This document shows, piece after piece, positions 18,080-27,256 of a stretch of DNA of 64,000 nucleotides. Position 1 is the first letter of the stretch. Every line of letters begins with the position of its first letter. The stretch covers positions 1-64,000 of the forward strand of contig DEYL01000054.1 in the NCBI GenBank assembly GCA_002364535.1, in the 5' to 3' direction. Both the position numbers and the translations under genes were made by a program. The notes beneath the pieces were generated by a model that was not told the origin of the DNA, ran no database searches, and was given only the letters and a program-made list of their open reading frames with translations. Source of the stretch: Flavobacteriaceae bacterium UBA3159 (lineage in GTDB: Bacteria; Bacteroidota; Bacteroidia; Flavobacteriales; Flavobacteriaceae).

Positions 18080-19744
18080 TTATTGTAAAGTTGTTATTAT
18101 AAATTTCTTCTCCTGGGGGGTATGTCGTTCGATATAGCTTTCTATTTTTAATACCAAATCGGGTAGGGTTCCAGCAATATCCTTGTCATTTTTTCCCTCC
18201 AGCATCTGATCAAAAATTTGAATACTTCCGTTTTTAGGAATTAAAATTTTGTAATCGCCAAAGCGAATAAAATAGTTCCAGAGCGGTTCATCAGGGATAT
18301 ATTTTTTTAATTGCTCTACAATCACTTTACTTTTTGGGAGATCAGCAATATTTTTGAATTGATTGGGGTCGTTGATCAAGTCGTACAGCTCAAAGCTTCC
18401 ATCGAAATAAGAGATCAACTGCCAGTCTGGGGTAGATATAGTATGCGATCCAATAGAGAAAGTGGTTAAACTAAACTCCTCCCAGTCGCTAGCTTCCTCT
18501 CTGAGAAGTGGCATTAAACTCCTTCCTTCCCAGGATGTTTTTTTTGGAATTCCTACGATGTCCGCCATGGTGGGTGCCAAATCCAATAGATTGACCATGT
18601 TTTTAATCTCTGATGTTTTTTTAAAATCGGTTGTGCCCAGTGGAGGAATAATTAAAAATGGTACCCGAGTACTTCTATACCAGCCAGTTGCCTTTCCCCA
18701 ATGAGATTTTTCCCCGAGATGCCAACCGTGATCTGACCAAATTACAATCCATGTGTTGTTATTCAACTCCAACACATCAAGGGCTTTTACAAGATCACCT
18801 ATAAGCTCGTCAACAAAAGAAACTGAGGCCAAATAGGAAGCTACCGCATTCTCCCACTGCCCGTATTTCAATACGGTTTCATGTTTTCCAGAGGTTTTTG
18901 GATACAAAGCGAGCTGTTTTGCCCGATAGGAGACATCCCCAAGATCGTTAACAAGGGTTTTGGGTAATTCAACCTCAGTAATAGGATACATATCGTGGAA
19001 CCGCTTGGGGTTGAAGAGGGGTTGGTGTGGACGTTCAAAGCCCAAGGTCAATAAAAAGGGTTGGTCATTGATATTGTGGAGTTTGTTAACGCTCCAATCC
19101 AGACTTTTACGATCTGAAAAAAGACTGTCTGGCAAATCTACAGGTCCCCAATCAAAAGTATGGGCCCGATTCCAGTATCGATCTGCAGGCATACCATTAA
19201 GGGGGAGTTTAAATGTTTTACCTAATTTGGAAACCTTGTGAAAGGGGTTTTGTTTGCTGATCTGTAGCTCAGACGAGGTAAAAGGTGCTGCAGAGCCCAA
19301 TTTACCACCATAGGCATCAAAAGCTGTGCTTGGAACGTTGGCAGTACTGCCGTGAAATAATTTACCAATACCAAAGACTTGGTATCCATTGTTTTTAAAA
19401 TGTTCGGGTAGGCTTACCACCTGAGGCAGGTCACGACTGAACTTGATATTATTGTCATATATACCTGAAGTGACCGGGCGCATTCCACTGAGTATAGCCG
19501 TTCTGGAAGGTCCACACACTGGAGCAGGGCAATGGGCGTTAATAAAAGAAAACCCACGGGCTGCTAAGCGATCCATGTGGGGTGTTTTTACTTGTTCATA
19601 TCCCAAAAAACCAACCCAATCGTTGAGATCGTCAATCGATATAAAAACAATATTTGGCTGGGTCTGTTGTAGCTTATCCAATCCCGAAGAGCAGCCGATT
19701 AACAGCAACAGGAACAATAAAAATATTTTTTTCGTTGGCACCAA
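18080..19744 (-). CDS. S1 family sulfatase, iduronate-2-sulfatase-like (CGPSR)
   Basis: A 554-residue lipoprotein (lipobox LLLIGC, Cys18). It is a second member of the same subgroup as the gene at 9421-10878: SIDDLNDWVGFLG (about 36-48), CGPSRTAILSG (Cys77), GIGKLFHG and WSDHGWHLGEKS. It is about 70 residues longer, with an extra segment around residues 130-180 and an unusual C-terminal extension (FIRFGDYKILIPKNGSIQIFD region). Two paralogues of one subgroup in one operon suggest different sulfate positions or chain contexts. Confidence 0.95.
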   Translation of the reverse strand: MVPTKKIFLLFLLLLIGCSSGLDKLQQTQPNIVFISIDDLNDWVGFLGYEQVKTPHMDRLAARGFSFINAHCPAPVCGPSRTAILSGMRPVTSGIYDNNIKFSRDLPQVVSLPEHFKNNGYQVFGIGKLFHGSTANVPSTAFDAYGGKLGSAAPFTSSELQISKQNPFHKVSKLGKTFKLPLNGMPADRYWNRAHTFDWGPVDLPDSLFSDRKSLDWSVNKLHNINDQPFLLTLGFERPHQPLFNPKRFHDMYPITEVELPKTLVNDLGDVSYRAKQLALYPKTSGKHETVLKYGQWENAVASYLASVSFVDELIGDLVKALDVLELNNNTWIVIWSDHGWHLGEKSHWGKATGWYRSTRVPFLIIPPLGTTDFKKTSEIKNMVNLLDLAPTMADIVGIPKKTSWEGRSLMPLLREEASDWEEFSLTTFSIGSHTISTPDWQLISYFDGSFELYDLINDPNQFKNIADLPKSKVIVEQLKKYIPDEPLWNYFIRFGDYKILIPKNGSIQIFDQMLEGKNDKDIAGTLPDLVLKIESYIERHTPQEKKFIITTLQ

Positions 19745-19749
19745 TTGAT

Positions 19750-21093
19750 TTATTTTTTTTGTCCTCTGACATAGGACGTTGCAGGAAGATCCGGAAAGGT
19801 CGCTAACTCAGATGCCAAAATTCCTTTAATCTCAATTTGTTCTGCAGTCAGGTTTTTATGCTTTAATGGTTCGGTCTCCAAAATATCTTGCCTCATGTCA
19901 AAAAATCTACCGTCTTTATACAGTTTGTACCTAGCATTTTGAGTGTAGACATTTCTGTGTTTGCAAACACTTTCACTCCACATGGGGTCGTAGTAAGTCG
20001 TAGCTGTTTGTCGTACTTTGATATTTTCCCCTCTAAAAATATCCATCATACTCACACCGTCACTGGTATTGGGTACCCCCAGAATATCACAGAAGGTAGC
20101 GTAAAAGTCCGTGAAATTAATCAGTCCCTCAAAACGCATGGGGGTTTTTATTTTATTCGGCCAACTGCCCACCATAGGAACATGATTCCCATGGGTAATG
20201 GTATTCCCCTTTGCCCCTCTAATAGGGCCATCTACCGTTTTTGAAATTAATGTTTTTTTCGTGCCATTGTCACCGACAAACAAGACCAAGGTGTTTTCAG
20301 CTATCCCTTGATTTTTCAACTCTTCAACTAATTTTCCAACTATTTTGTCCATGTATTTCACCATATCGACATAAAATCGGTTATCTCTTTTTGATCGAGT
20401 ATCAAGCGATTGCCATTCTGGCGTGTCTGGAGTTGGAACAAAAGGATCGTGAACTAACAGCATGGGATAATAAATAAAAAAGGGTTGGTCTTTGTTTTTT
20501 TTTATAAAATCAACAGCATAATCCGAAACGACATCTGGGCCATAAGCGTTTTCATCTCTTGGTAATACCTCCCCATTTTGCTCCAGCAAGGGGTTGGCAA
20601 AACGCTCTCCTTCTCTTTTGACCTTTGTCAATTGCCACAGACAATATTCTTCAAAACCAAAATGATAAGGTCTTGTATTGTCATCGTTACCCTCGATCTG
20701 GTGTTCAATTCCATTTAGTTGCCATTTCCCAACAATGGCTGTTTTGTATCCATTTTCTTTGAATAGGTTACCAAATGATTTTTCCCGTGGATTGAGATAG
20801 GTAAAATATTCATAGTTTCTGTAATTGTATTTACCCGTCATTATTTTAACCCGTGAAGGGGTACACAAAGGCTGTGAAATGGAGTTAACAAAGTTGATCC
20901 CATTACTAGCCAAGGAATCTAATACTGGAGTTTTATAAGACAAACTTCCATTGATGCTCAAACATTCATATCCGATGTCATCAGCCATAATCAAGATAAC
21001 GTTGGGCTTTAGAGTTTGGGGGGGTATTTCTTGGCATGAAACGACCAAAAGAGGCAATATCAATAAACATTTCAAAATATTTTTAATAGTCAT
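19750..21093 (-). CDS. S1 family sulfatase with GKWQL variant (CTPSR), lipoprotein
   Basis: A 447-residue sulfatase with lipobox LLVVSC (Cys20). Motifs: LIMADDIGYECL (about 34-45), CTPSRVKIMTG (Cys77), and GKWQLNG, where Gln replaces the usual His of GKWHLG. FVGDNGTKKT has GDNG rather than SDNG. Cys, Lys and Asp elements are otherwise present, so activity is likely, but substrate handling near the sulfate may differ. Its ATG overlaps the stop of the upstream oxidoreductase gene by four bases. Confidence 0.94.
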   Translation of the reverse strand: MTIKNILKCLLILPLLVVSCQEIPPQTLKPNVILIMADDIGYECLSINGSLSYKTPVLDSLASNGINFVNSISQPLCTPSRVKIMTGKYNYRNYEYFTYLNPREKSFGNLFKENGYKTAIVGKWQLNGIEHQIEGNDDNTRPYHFGFEEYCLWQLTKVKREGERFANPLLEQNGEVLPRDENAYGPDVVSDYAVDFIKKNKDQPFFIYYPMLLVHDPFVPTPDTPEWQSLDTRSKRDNRFYVDMVKYMDKIVGKLVEELKNQGIAENTLVLFVGDNGTKKTLISKTVDGPIRGAKGNTITHGNHVPMVGSWPNKIKTPMRFEGLINFTDFYATFCDILGVPNTSDGVSMMDIFRGENIKVRQTATTYYDPMWSESVCKHRNVYTQNARYKLYKDGRFFDMRQDILETEPLKHKNLTAEQIEIKGILASELATFPDLPATSYVRGQKK

Positions 21094-22118
21094 TGTAATG
21101 ATTTTAGTAGTAACGCATTACCATTAGATTTATAAATTGCATTAATCAGGGCAACTGATTTTTTGGCCTCCCACAAATCCACTTTGGGCTTTTTATCTAG
21201 TGTAACAACCTCAATCATATCTTTGATTACCGCCTGGTGAAATTCATCACTAATGGCCATAGGATCTGATGCCCCAGAGCCAGAATCAACTGTACTATTC
21301 TCTAATTCCTTTTGAACACTTTCTACGGTAGAGGAAACGATTTTACCTCCACTGAAAAAAATACTTCCTAGGGTCCCATAAATATGAATGGACTCAGGCA
21401 AACCGGGAAATAAGGCAGTGCCTCCCGATAAAGTTCCCAGTGCACCGTTTTTAAATCTAAAGGAGGCTACCCCAACATCTTCCCCCTCGATGTTGTGGTG
21501 AAGGGTATCAATATACCCACTAATTTCACTGACATCACCCATCAGGTGGAGCATCAAGTCGATGGTATGAATGCCCTGATTCATAAATGCTGCTCCACCA
21601 TCTAGTTTTTTGGTCCCCCGCCAGGAATCATGATAATACTCCTCGGGACGATACCAATTGATTGACGTTTGACAAAGAAGTGGTTTTCCTAATACCCCCT
21701 CAGCTAAAAATTTTTTAAGCTTTTTGAATTCTGGATTTTCTCTATTTTGAAAAACACAAGCCAGTTTGACTTGGTTTTTTTTGACTACACTTTCAATGAC
21801 ATCAATTTTTTCAAGGCTGGTTTCCAGTGGTTTTTCACATAGTATATGTTTTCCAGCTTTTGCTATTTTCGATATGGTTTCTCCATGAAGTCCACTTTCA
21901 TTACAAATAATGATCACATCAACTTTAGGGTTTTCCAATACAGAATCTTCTTCCCAAAAAACAGGTGCGATAAATTTTGGCGCCATCTGTAAGGCTCTTG
22001 ACTGGGACTTACTCAATACACCCAATAGTTCGGCATTGGATATTTTTTCAATACAAGCAGCATGTAATAGAGCAATATTTCCTGTTCCTATTATTCCAAA
22101 ACCGACTGAAGATTCCAT
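21090..22118 (-). CDS. Gfo/Idh/MocA family NAD(P)-dependent oxidoreductase, cytoplasmic
   Basis: A 342-residue protein without signal peptide. The Rossmann motif GIIGTGNIA begins at residue 8, the EKP motif (CEKPLETS) is near residue 94, and the helix with the conserved His (GGAAFMNQGIHTIDLMLHLMG) is near residue 174. The C-terminal alpha/beta domain has the usual GTLGSIFFSGG segment. Family members oxidise sugars, uronates or inositols, often at C3. No export signal is visible, so it would act on an imported sugar. It sits between a sulfatase (four-base overlap) and GH92 (9-base gap). A second family member at 52527-53909 is Tat-exported and clearly different. Confidence 0.92.
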   Translation of the reverse strand: MESSVGFGIIGTGNIALLHAACIEKISNAELLGVLSKSQSRALQMAPKFIAPVFWEEDSVLENPKVDVIIICNESGLHGETISKIAKAGKHILCEKPLETSLEKIDVIESVVKKNQVKLACVFQNRENPEFKKLKKFLAEGVLGKPLLCQTSINWYRPEEYYHDSWRGTKKLDGGAAFMNQGIHTIDLMLHLMGDVSEISGYIDTLHHNIEGEDVGVASFRFKNGALGTLSGGTALFPGLPESIHIYGTLGSIFFSGGKIVSSTVESVQKELENSTVDSGSGASDPMAISDEFHQAVIKDMIEVVTLDKKPKVDLWEAKKSVALINAIYKSNGNALLLKSLQ

Positions 22119-22127
22119 TGGGTGTTA

Positions 22128-24506
22128 TTAATAATTGTCCGACATACTGGTTGGAAGTGTTTCAATATTGGTTGCCCAATCGTAGTTGGGTTCTTCACCC
22201 AAAACAAAATCTAAATTACCTCCTTTTATCAAATCTGTATGGTAAAACCATGACTGATCCAAGTTTTTTCCGTTAAGCTGAACACTCTGAATGTATTTAT
22301 TCTTCAGACTATTATTTTCAGTTGAAATGGTAAAACTTTTGCCTGGGTAATAGTCAGGATCCAAGTGGATCGTGATTTCATCAAATATGGGACTTGATAT
22401 ATCATAGGCAGGTTTGATTTCCGTTCCGCCTTTCATTTCAAATAGTCCCATTTTCATCAAAACAGCTAAGGATCCCATTAGCCCTTGATCCTCGTCTCCG
22501 CTGTAACCTTTTTGAGGACTGTTGTCACTGTAAACGTCTTCAATAACATCTCTAATCCATTTTTGTGTCAACCAAGGTTGTCCCAAATAATTGAAGATAT
22601 AGCCCGTTTGCATAGACGGCTGATTTCCGTAGTTTATAAATGCCCTTCTGCGGTGGCTAGAGACAAATGAGTCACTGCGATAATTGTGGGCTACAAATCC
22701 ATGTTGCTCTGCGATGAGAAACGATTGATTTAATCTTTTGGCTGCGGTTTTTTTCCCGCCCATTAAAGCAGCAAGCCCTGCCAAGTCATGAGGGACAAAC
22801 CATGTGGCCGCAGCAGCCGTAGCCTCAACAAACCCTGAACCTAAAGGATCTTTATAATCCCCTTCGTAAACTAAAGGATCGAATGGTTCAATCCATGAGC
22901 CATCCATGGTTCTTGGACGCATCCAACCCGATGATGGGTCATATATTTTTTTGTAGTTTGTTGATCTCTTTAACAACATTTCATAATCATCAATTTTGTT
23001 CAGTGCCTTAGCCATTTGTGCCAGAGTCCAATCCTGATAGGCGTATTCCATGGTAACACCTGGACCACATTGATGGTAGCCATATTGCCTTTCATACATA
23101 GGAAAAGGAACGTATCCACGGTCAATATAAAACTCTATTCCACCACCTTTGGTGGTATTGTGTTCATATCCGACTTTACTCATCATTCCTCCTGGTAGGG
23201 CATTTTTGAGCAGGCCTTGATAGGCTTTATCAATGTCGTATCCTCTTATGCCTTTCATGTAGGCGCTAACAATGAAAGGCGTTGATGAGGCACCTGTCAT
23301 AACATAAGTGTAATTTCCGCCTGAGGGGCCCCTGGGAATCAAGCCACCATCGTTGTACATCATCAGCATAGAATTGACAAATTCCTCTGTTATTCTTGGG
23401 TAAACCAAATGCCATAACGTATTGAGGGTCCACTGAGCACCCCAAAAAGAATCAGAGTTGTAATGATTGAATTTAGGGTTTCCCTTTGAATCCAATGGAA
23501 TTTGACCAATTCGCTTCTTTTCTCCTGTCATATCGCTGTATTTGCCATTGACATCACTAATGATTCTACGGCCTTGCAGAGCGTGCCACAAATCGGTGTA
23601 AAACCGTACCTGTTGGTCTTTTGTATTTCCTTTGATTTCAATTCTACTGAGGTAATCGTTCCATTGGTTTTTGGAATCTTCAACAACAGCATCAAAATCC
23701 CAATGACTTAATTCTGTTTGGAGGTTTAGTTCGGCCTGATCAATACTCACATAGGAAATTCCAACTTTCATGAGCAGCTGTTCACCCTCTTCAGTTTTGA
23801 ACACAGGATACACCCCTCCGTTTTCTCCTTCGAATTTCTTTACTTCCCCAATAAGCTCACCTTCTTTAAATGCGTGAAGTGCTTGAAAAGGTTTGTCAAA
23901 ATGGATTGAGAAAAACACTTTAGTAGATTTAGGACGTCTGATGGTTCCTTCCATAACCGCATAGCCCTGGATTTTTTTCTTGGAGACCCGCCTAACGTAT
24001 CCACTTTCTGTTCCACTGGGTCCCAATTGGGTTGAAAGATCTAGAATTACAACACTTTGATCAGATTTTGGAAAAGTATACCGATGAAAGCCTACTCTGA
24101 CTGTTGAGGTGAGCTCAACTTTGACATTATAATCGTCCAATATTACAGAGTGATAACCAGGTTCCACCGTTTCTCTGTCGTGGGAATAAGTTGATCCGTA
24201 AACCTTGGGACCCAAATGTGCTTTGATGGCCCCTGTTGTAGGTAATACTGGAACTCCTGACAATTGCCACGCGTGAATATGACTGAAAAAATTTATAGTT
24301 TTTTCATTATATCGGTAACCCGAGGCCCATGCTCCGGCTGTCCCCATATCGGGACTGAGGTTGACCATTCCAAAAGGGCGTGTTGCTGAGGTAAAGAAAA
24401 ACCACCTGGAATTGGCAGAATCTACTAAGGGATTAACTAGATCAACAGGTCGCTGAGCAAATGTTAATGCACTAAAAAAAATTAAAAAATAGTATGTGTT
24501 TTTCAT
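22128..24506 (-). CDS. Glycoside hydrolase family 92 (alpha-mannosidase-like)
   Basis: A 792-residue protein with signal peptide (cleaved near TFAQ, residue 17). It starts with the GH92 hallmark VDLVNPLVDSANS and 'TRPFGMVNLSPDMG'. The catalytic module contains GAQWTLNTLWHLVYPRI, the RGPSGGNYTYVMTG region and GYSGDEDQG near residue 650, which matches the Ca-dependent GH92 active-site loop. GH92 enzymes are inverting exo-alpha-mannosidases needing calcium. Mannose is not a typical ulvan sugar, so the substrate may carry mannose side chains, or this branch may act on another alpha-linked sugar. Its gap to the enolase-like gene upstream is 2 bases. Confidence 0.92.
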   Translation of the reverse strand: MKNTYYFLIFFSALTFAQRPVDLVNPLVDSANSRWFFFTSATRPFGMVNLSPDMGTAGAWASGYRYNEKTINFFSHIHAWQLSGVPVLPTTGAIKAHLGPKVYGSTYSHDRETVEPGYHSVILDDYNVKVELTSTVRVGFHRYTFPKSDQSVVILDLSTQLGPSGTESGYVRRVSKKKIQGYAVMEGTIRRPKSTKVFFSIHFDKPFQALHAFKEGELIGEVKKFEGENGGVYPVFKTEEGEQLLMKVGISYVSIDQAELNLQTELSHWDFDAVVEDSKNQWNDYLSRIEIKGNTKDQQVRFYTDLWHALQGRRIISDVNGKYSDMTGEKKRIGQIPLDSKGNPKFNHYNSDSFWGAQWTLNTLWHLVYPRITEEFVNSMLMMYNDGGLIPRGPSGGNYTYVMTGASSTPFIVSAYMKGIRGYDIDKAYQGLLKNALPGGMMSKVGYEHNTTKGGGIEFYIDRGYVPFPMYERQYGYHQCGPGVTMEYAYQDWTLAQMAKALNKIDDYEMLLKRSTNYKKIYDPSSGWMRPRTMDGSWIEPFDPLVYEGDYKDPLGSGFVEATAAAATWFVPHDLAGLAALMGGKKTAAKRLNQSFLIAEQHGFVAHNYRSDSFVSSHRRRAFINYGNQPSMQTGYIFNYLGQPWLTQKWIRDVIEDVYSDNSPQKGYSGDEDQGLMGSLAVLMKMGLFEMKGGTEIKPAYDISSPIFDEITIHLDPDYYPGKSFTISTENNSLKNKYIQSVQLNGKNLDQSWFYHTDLIKGGNLDFVLGEEPNYDWATNIETLPTSMSDNY

Positions 24507-24508
24507 TA

Positions 24509-25726
24509 TTAAATTTTTAGATATTTGTCCGCAAAGGATTTTAGTTTAGTTTCATTCACTTTAAGTCCAAAACCAGGTTTAAAGTGCACAGTGACTTTTC
24601 CCTGAGCATCTAACTGCGTTGCTTTTTCTTCGATGCAATTTATAAATGCGTCTTGTTCCTGGGGCTTTTCCATAGCTTCTACCCAGGAGGCTTTATTGCC
24701 AATGGCAATTTGTTGCCAAAAAGTACAGGCAGCACCAATGAGACTTGAGTCGCCGATCATGATTCCTTTTCCAGATTTTTTGATGACTTTGGCCAATTGA
24801 TTTACCTCCTCAAAAGTACCCATGCATTTGGGATGAAGGTTGAAGTAATTTCCCATTCTGTCATCGAAATACTCAATACTTTTCGCTGCGGGTCTCATAA
24901 TATGATCCGGGACGATGGAAAGTTTCCCTACGTTGGACTGTAAAAAGATAAGTTCTTCTTTTTTAAGATTGGAAGGATCTTCTACCCCATCCATTCCCGC
25001 TTCATGCAAAGCCACCATAAACTGTGACAATTCATTTAGATCTTTGACATGATCATAGCCGCGGTTCGGATCTCCCAAGATAAAAGCATCGGGACCTAAA
25101 AATTTTCGCAAAGCACTCACATTTTTTTTATCCATTTCAAAATCACCAAACATTTTAATTTTGACATAACGGTGCAGGTTTTGATCTTTTGCAATTTGGG
25201 CTTGTTTGACCACCATCTCTTCTTCTTTTTCTAAAATACAAAAGATAGCGGGCACAGGATCTTGGCCTTCAAGCCCCCAGATTTTGATAGTTGGTTTATT
25301 TTCAATCTTACCCATTAAGTCATAAAGTGTCATGAGTAAACCTTCGGTTACAATGGGTTTCCACTGCCCCTGTAAAAATTGATTTCTGACTTCTTCTATG
25401 CCGTCTATCAAGTTCATCCCCTTGATTTTTTGAAAAGCCTCAGACCATTTGGACAGGTCAAAATCTGGTTGGTTACTGGAAACTTTTGTCTCACCCCAGC
25501 CTGTTTGATTAGCTCCTTTGATATTGATCATCACGTGTTGCCTGTTTTTCCAAACACCAAAACTAAAGTAACGTTCCTTTTTTACATTGATTAAAAATAA
25601 ATTAATCTCTTCGATCTTTATATTTTTTGCCGAGGGGGTGAATCGCGGGGATAAAAAACTGGGCGCCAGAAGTAAGGGCAATATCCCGCTGGTTTGTTTT
25701 ATAAATTTTCTTCTAGTATTAATCAT
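24509..25726 (-). CDS. Tat-exported enolase-superfamily protein (mandelate racemase / muconate-lactonizing type)
   Basis: A 405-residue protein. The N-terminus TRRKFIKQTSG is a twin-arginine export signal followed by a short hydrophobic stretch (about 15-25). The barrel carries a KIK motif (RYVKIKMFGDF, about 188) and metal-ligand candidates LGDPNRGYD, GVEDPSN and VPDHIMRP, in the order expected for an MR/MLE-group enolase. Such enzymes abstract a proton alpha to a carboxylate and dehydrate or isomerise acid sugars. A sugar-acid dehydratase (for example for rhamnonate or a uronate) is a reasonable guess. Export of an enolase-superfamily enzyme is unusual. Confidence 0.83.
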   Translation of the reverse strand: MINTRRKFIKQTSGILPLLLAPSFLSPRFTPSAKNIKIEEINLFLINVKKERYFSFGVWKNRQHVMINIKGANQTGWGETKVSSNQPDFDLSKWSEAFQKIKGMNLIDGIEEVRNQFLQGQWKPIVTEGLLMTLYDLMGKIENKPTIKIWGLEGQDPVPAIFCILEKEEEMVVKQAQIAKDQNLHRYVKIKMFGDFEMDKKNVSALRKFLGPDAFILGDPNRGYDHVKDLNELSQFMVALHEAGMDGVEDPSNLKKEELIFLQSNVGKLSIVPDHIMRPAAKSIEYFDDRMGNYFNLHPKCMGTFEEVNQLAKVIKKSGKGIMIGDSSLIGAACTFWQQIAIGNKASWVEAMEKPQEQDAFINCIEEKATQLDAQGKVTVHFKPGFGLKVNETKLKSFADKYLKI

Positions 25727-25734
25727 AAAATCAT

Positions 25735-27150
25735 TTAAATTTCAGTTCGTTTTGTTTCAGCATTAGCCTTTTCGAGGAATTCCCCCAAGGCCTTGTTTAG
25801 TTTGATCACCCGTTCCGGCATTTGTTTTGAAAGATCATTCTTTTCTTCTACATCCTCAGATAAATTAAATAATTCTAGTGCGTTTGTTTCCCAATTTTTA
25901 ACCAACTTATAATCCCCCCAGCGAATGGCGGAAATAGGTTTTCTGTTGGCGGCCTGGTGGAAAATTAAATAAGGAGAGTTGCGCTCCACCCGTCCAACTC
26001 CATTGTTGTGGATTATACATTCCAAGTTTCCTCCATCTATAATTTCTGGGAGTGAGTCGTTGTAGCCTGCCAGTCGGGCCACTGTTGGTAAAATATCTAA
26101 TCCAGTAACGGGAACATCAGAATGTGCGTTAGATGAAATTCCAGGCCCACAGACCACAAAAGGTACCCTAAGACCTCCCTCATACATCGATCCTTTGCCC
26201 CCTCTTAAAGGAAAGTTTCGGTCGATTCTTTGCTTAGGTCCAATGGGGATTGAGGTTCTTCCGCCATTATCAGACAAAAAGAAAATATAAGTGTTGTCTA
26301 CAATTCCAAGCGATGCTATTTTATCCAACAAAATCCCTATTCCTTCATCCATATCCTCAGTCATTGCTGCAAAGGCTGGTACAAGGTGTTTTTGTCCTTT
26401 TTTTAACTTACTATATTTACTAATGTTTTTTTCGGAATGGGTGATGGCCAAGTGAACTGCGTAGTGAGAGATTTGAAGATAAAAAGGCTTATTATTTTTT
26501 GTTTGAGTTTCGATAAAATCATTTGATCTTTGGGTCAAGGAGAAAATTAATTTTGGATCATTGTAGGCTTTGGGCCAGGCTTCTCCCATGGGAAAAGGAA
26601 TGTCTTTACCCTCTTTTTGAAGGGTTTTCTTTCCCCCTCCAGTATTGTTTGATGTGAGCCCATCGCTGAAATCATAACCCATTTCCTCAGGGGTAAAATT
26701 ATCGTAGCGGGCATCCCATTTCCCAAAATGAGCGGTAACGTATGCAGGGTCTACCATTTTTAGAATTTTGGGTATAGTCATCTGTTTTCTAAATGTCTTT
26801 GTCCAATTCTCCCTGTCTTTTTGATATTCGTGCTTTGCAGGAGTCAACCCGGTTAATATGCTTTTTCTGGTAGGTGAGCAAAAGGGCGCGGGTGAGTATC
26901 CATTGGTCATGCGCATACCATTGTTTGCTAATCGTTCCATATTGGGAGTTTGATAGTAGTCGCTTTTGGAGCGCGGATCATTTGGATCGGCTAAAAAAGA
27001 GGTTCCAACCCAACTTTGATCATCGGTTAGGATCACAATAAAGTTTGGTTTTCTCTCATTCGCCTTTTGACCATAACAAGATGAAAATACAAAAATGAAT
27101 GTTACAAAAATTATATTCACATTATTTGAATATTTTGCAAGGGTTTTCAT
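25735..27150 (-). CDS. S1 family sulfatase (CSPTR), lipoprotein, GKWD variant
   Basis: A 471-residue sulfatase with lipobox FVFSSC (Cys25). Motifs: VILTDDQSWVGTS (about 39-51), a longer loop before PNMERLANNGMR, CSPTRKSILTG (Cys91), HFGKWDARYD with Asp replacing the His of GKWHLG, and LSDNGGRTSI. The conserved 'FPLRGGKGSMYEGGLRVPF' segment is also present. It is the first gene after a strong near-palindrome (27181-27206), which may regulate this transcription unit or end the serine hydrolase message. The Asp variant suggests a distinct subfamily but leaves the core metal and formylglycine site intact. Confidence 0.95.
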   Translation of the reverse strand: MKTLAKYSNNVNIIFVTFIFVFSSCYGQKANERKPNFIVILTDDQSWVGTSFLADPNDPRSKSDYYQTPNMERLANNGMRMTNGYSPAPFCSPTRKSILTGLTPAKHEYQKDRENWTKTFRKQMTIPKILKMVDPAYVTAHFGKWDARYDNFTPEEMGYDFSDGLTSNNTGGGKKTLQKEGKDIPFPMGEAWPKAYNDPKLIFSLTQRSNDFIETQTKNNKPFYLQISHYAVHLAITHSEKNISKYSKLKKGQKHLVPAFAAMTEDMDEGIGILLDKIASLGIVDNTYIFFLSDNGGRTSIPIGPKQRIDRNFPLRGGKGSMYEGGLRVPFVVCGPGISSNAHSDVPVTGLDILPTVARLAGYNDSLPEIIDGGNLECIIHNNGVGRVERNSPYLIFHQAANRKPISAIRWGDYKLVKNWETNALELFNLSEDVEEKNDLSKQMPERVIKLNKALGEFLEKANAETKRTEI

Positions 27151-27180
27151 CTGTTTAAATCTTTCTTAATTCTGGTTCAC

Positions 27181-27206
27181 CTAATTTCAAATGCATTTAA
27201 AATTAG
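27181..27206. promoter_or_regulatory. 26-base near-perfect palindrome between serine hydrolase and sulfatase
   Basis: The half CTAATTTCAAATG (27181-27193) is followed directly by CATTTAAAATTAG (27194-27206). The second half is the reverse complement of the first with one mismatch in 13. It sits 31 bases before the sulfatase start at 27150. There is no GC-rich stem and no clear U-tract, so an operator fits better than a terminator. It differs from the GTGCACGCACACA motif elsewhere. Confidence 0.5.
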
Positions 27207-27256
27207 TTCTAAAAACCCTTAAATCATAATTTTTAAAGATATAAACTAATGAATTT

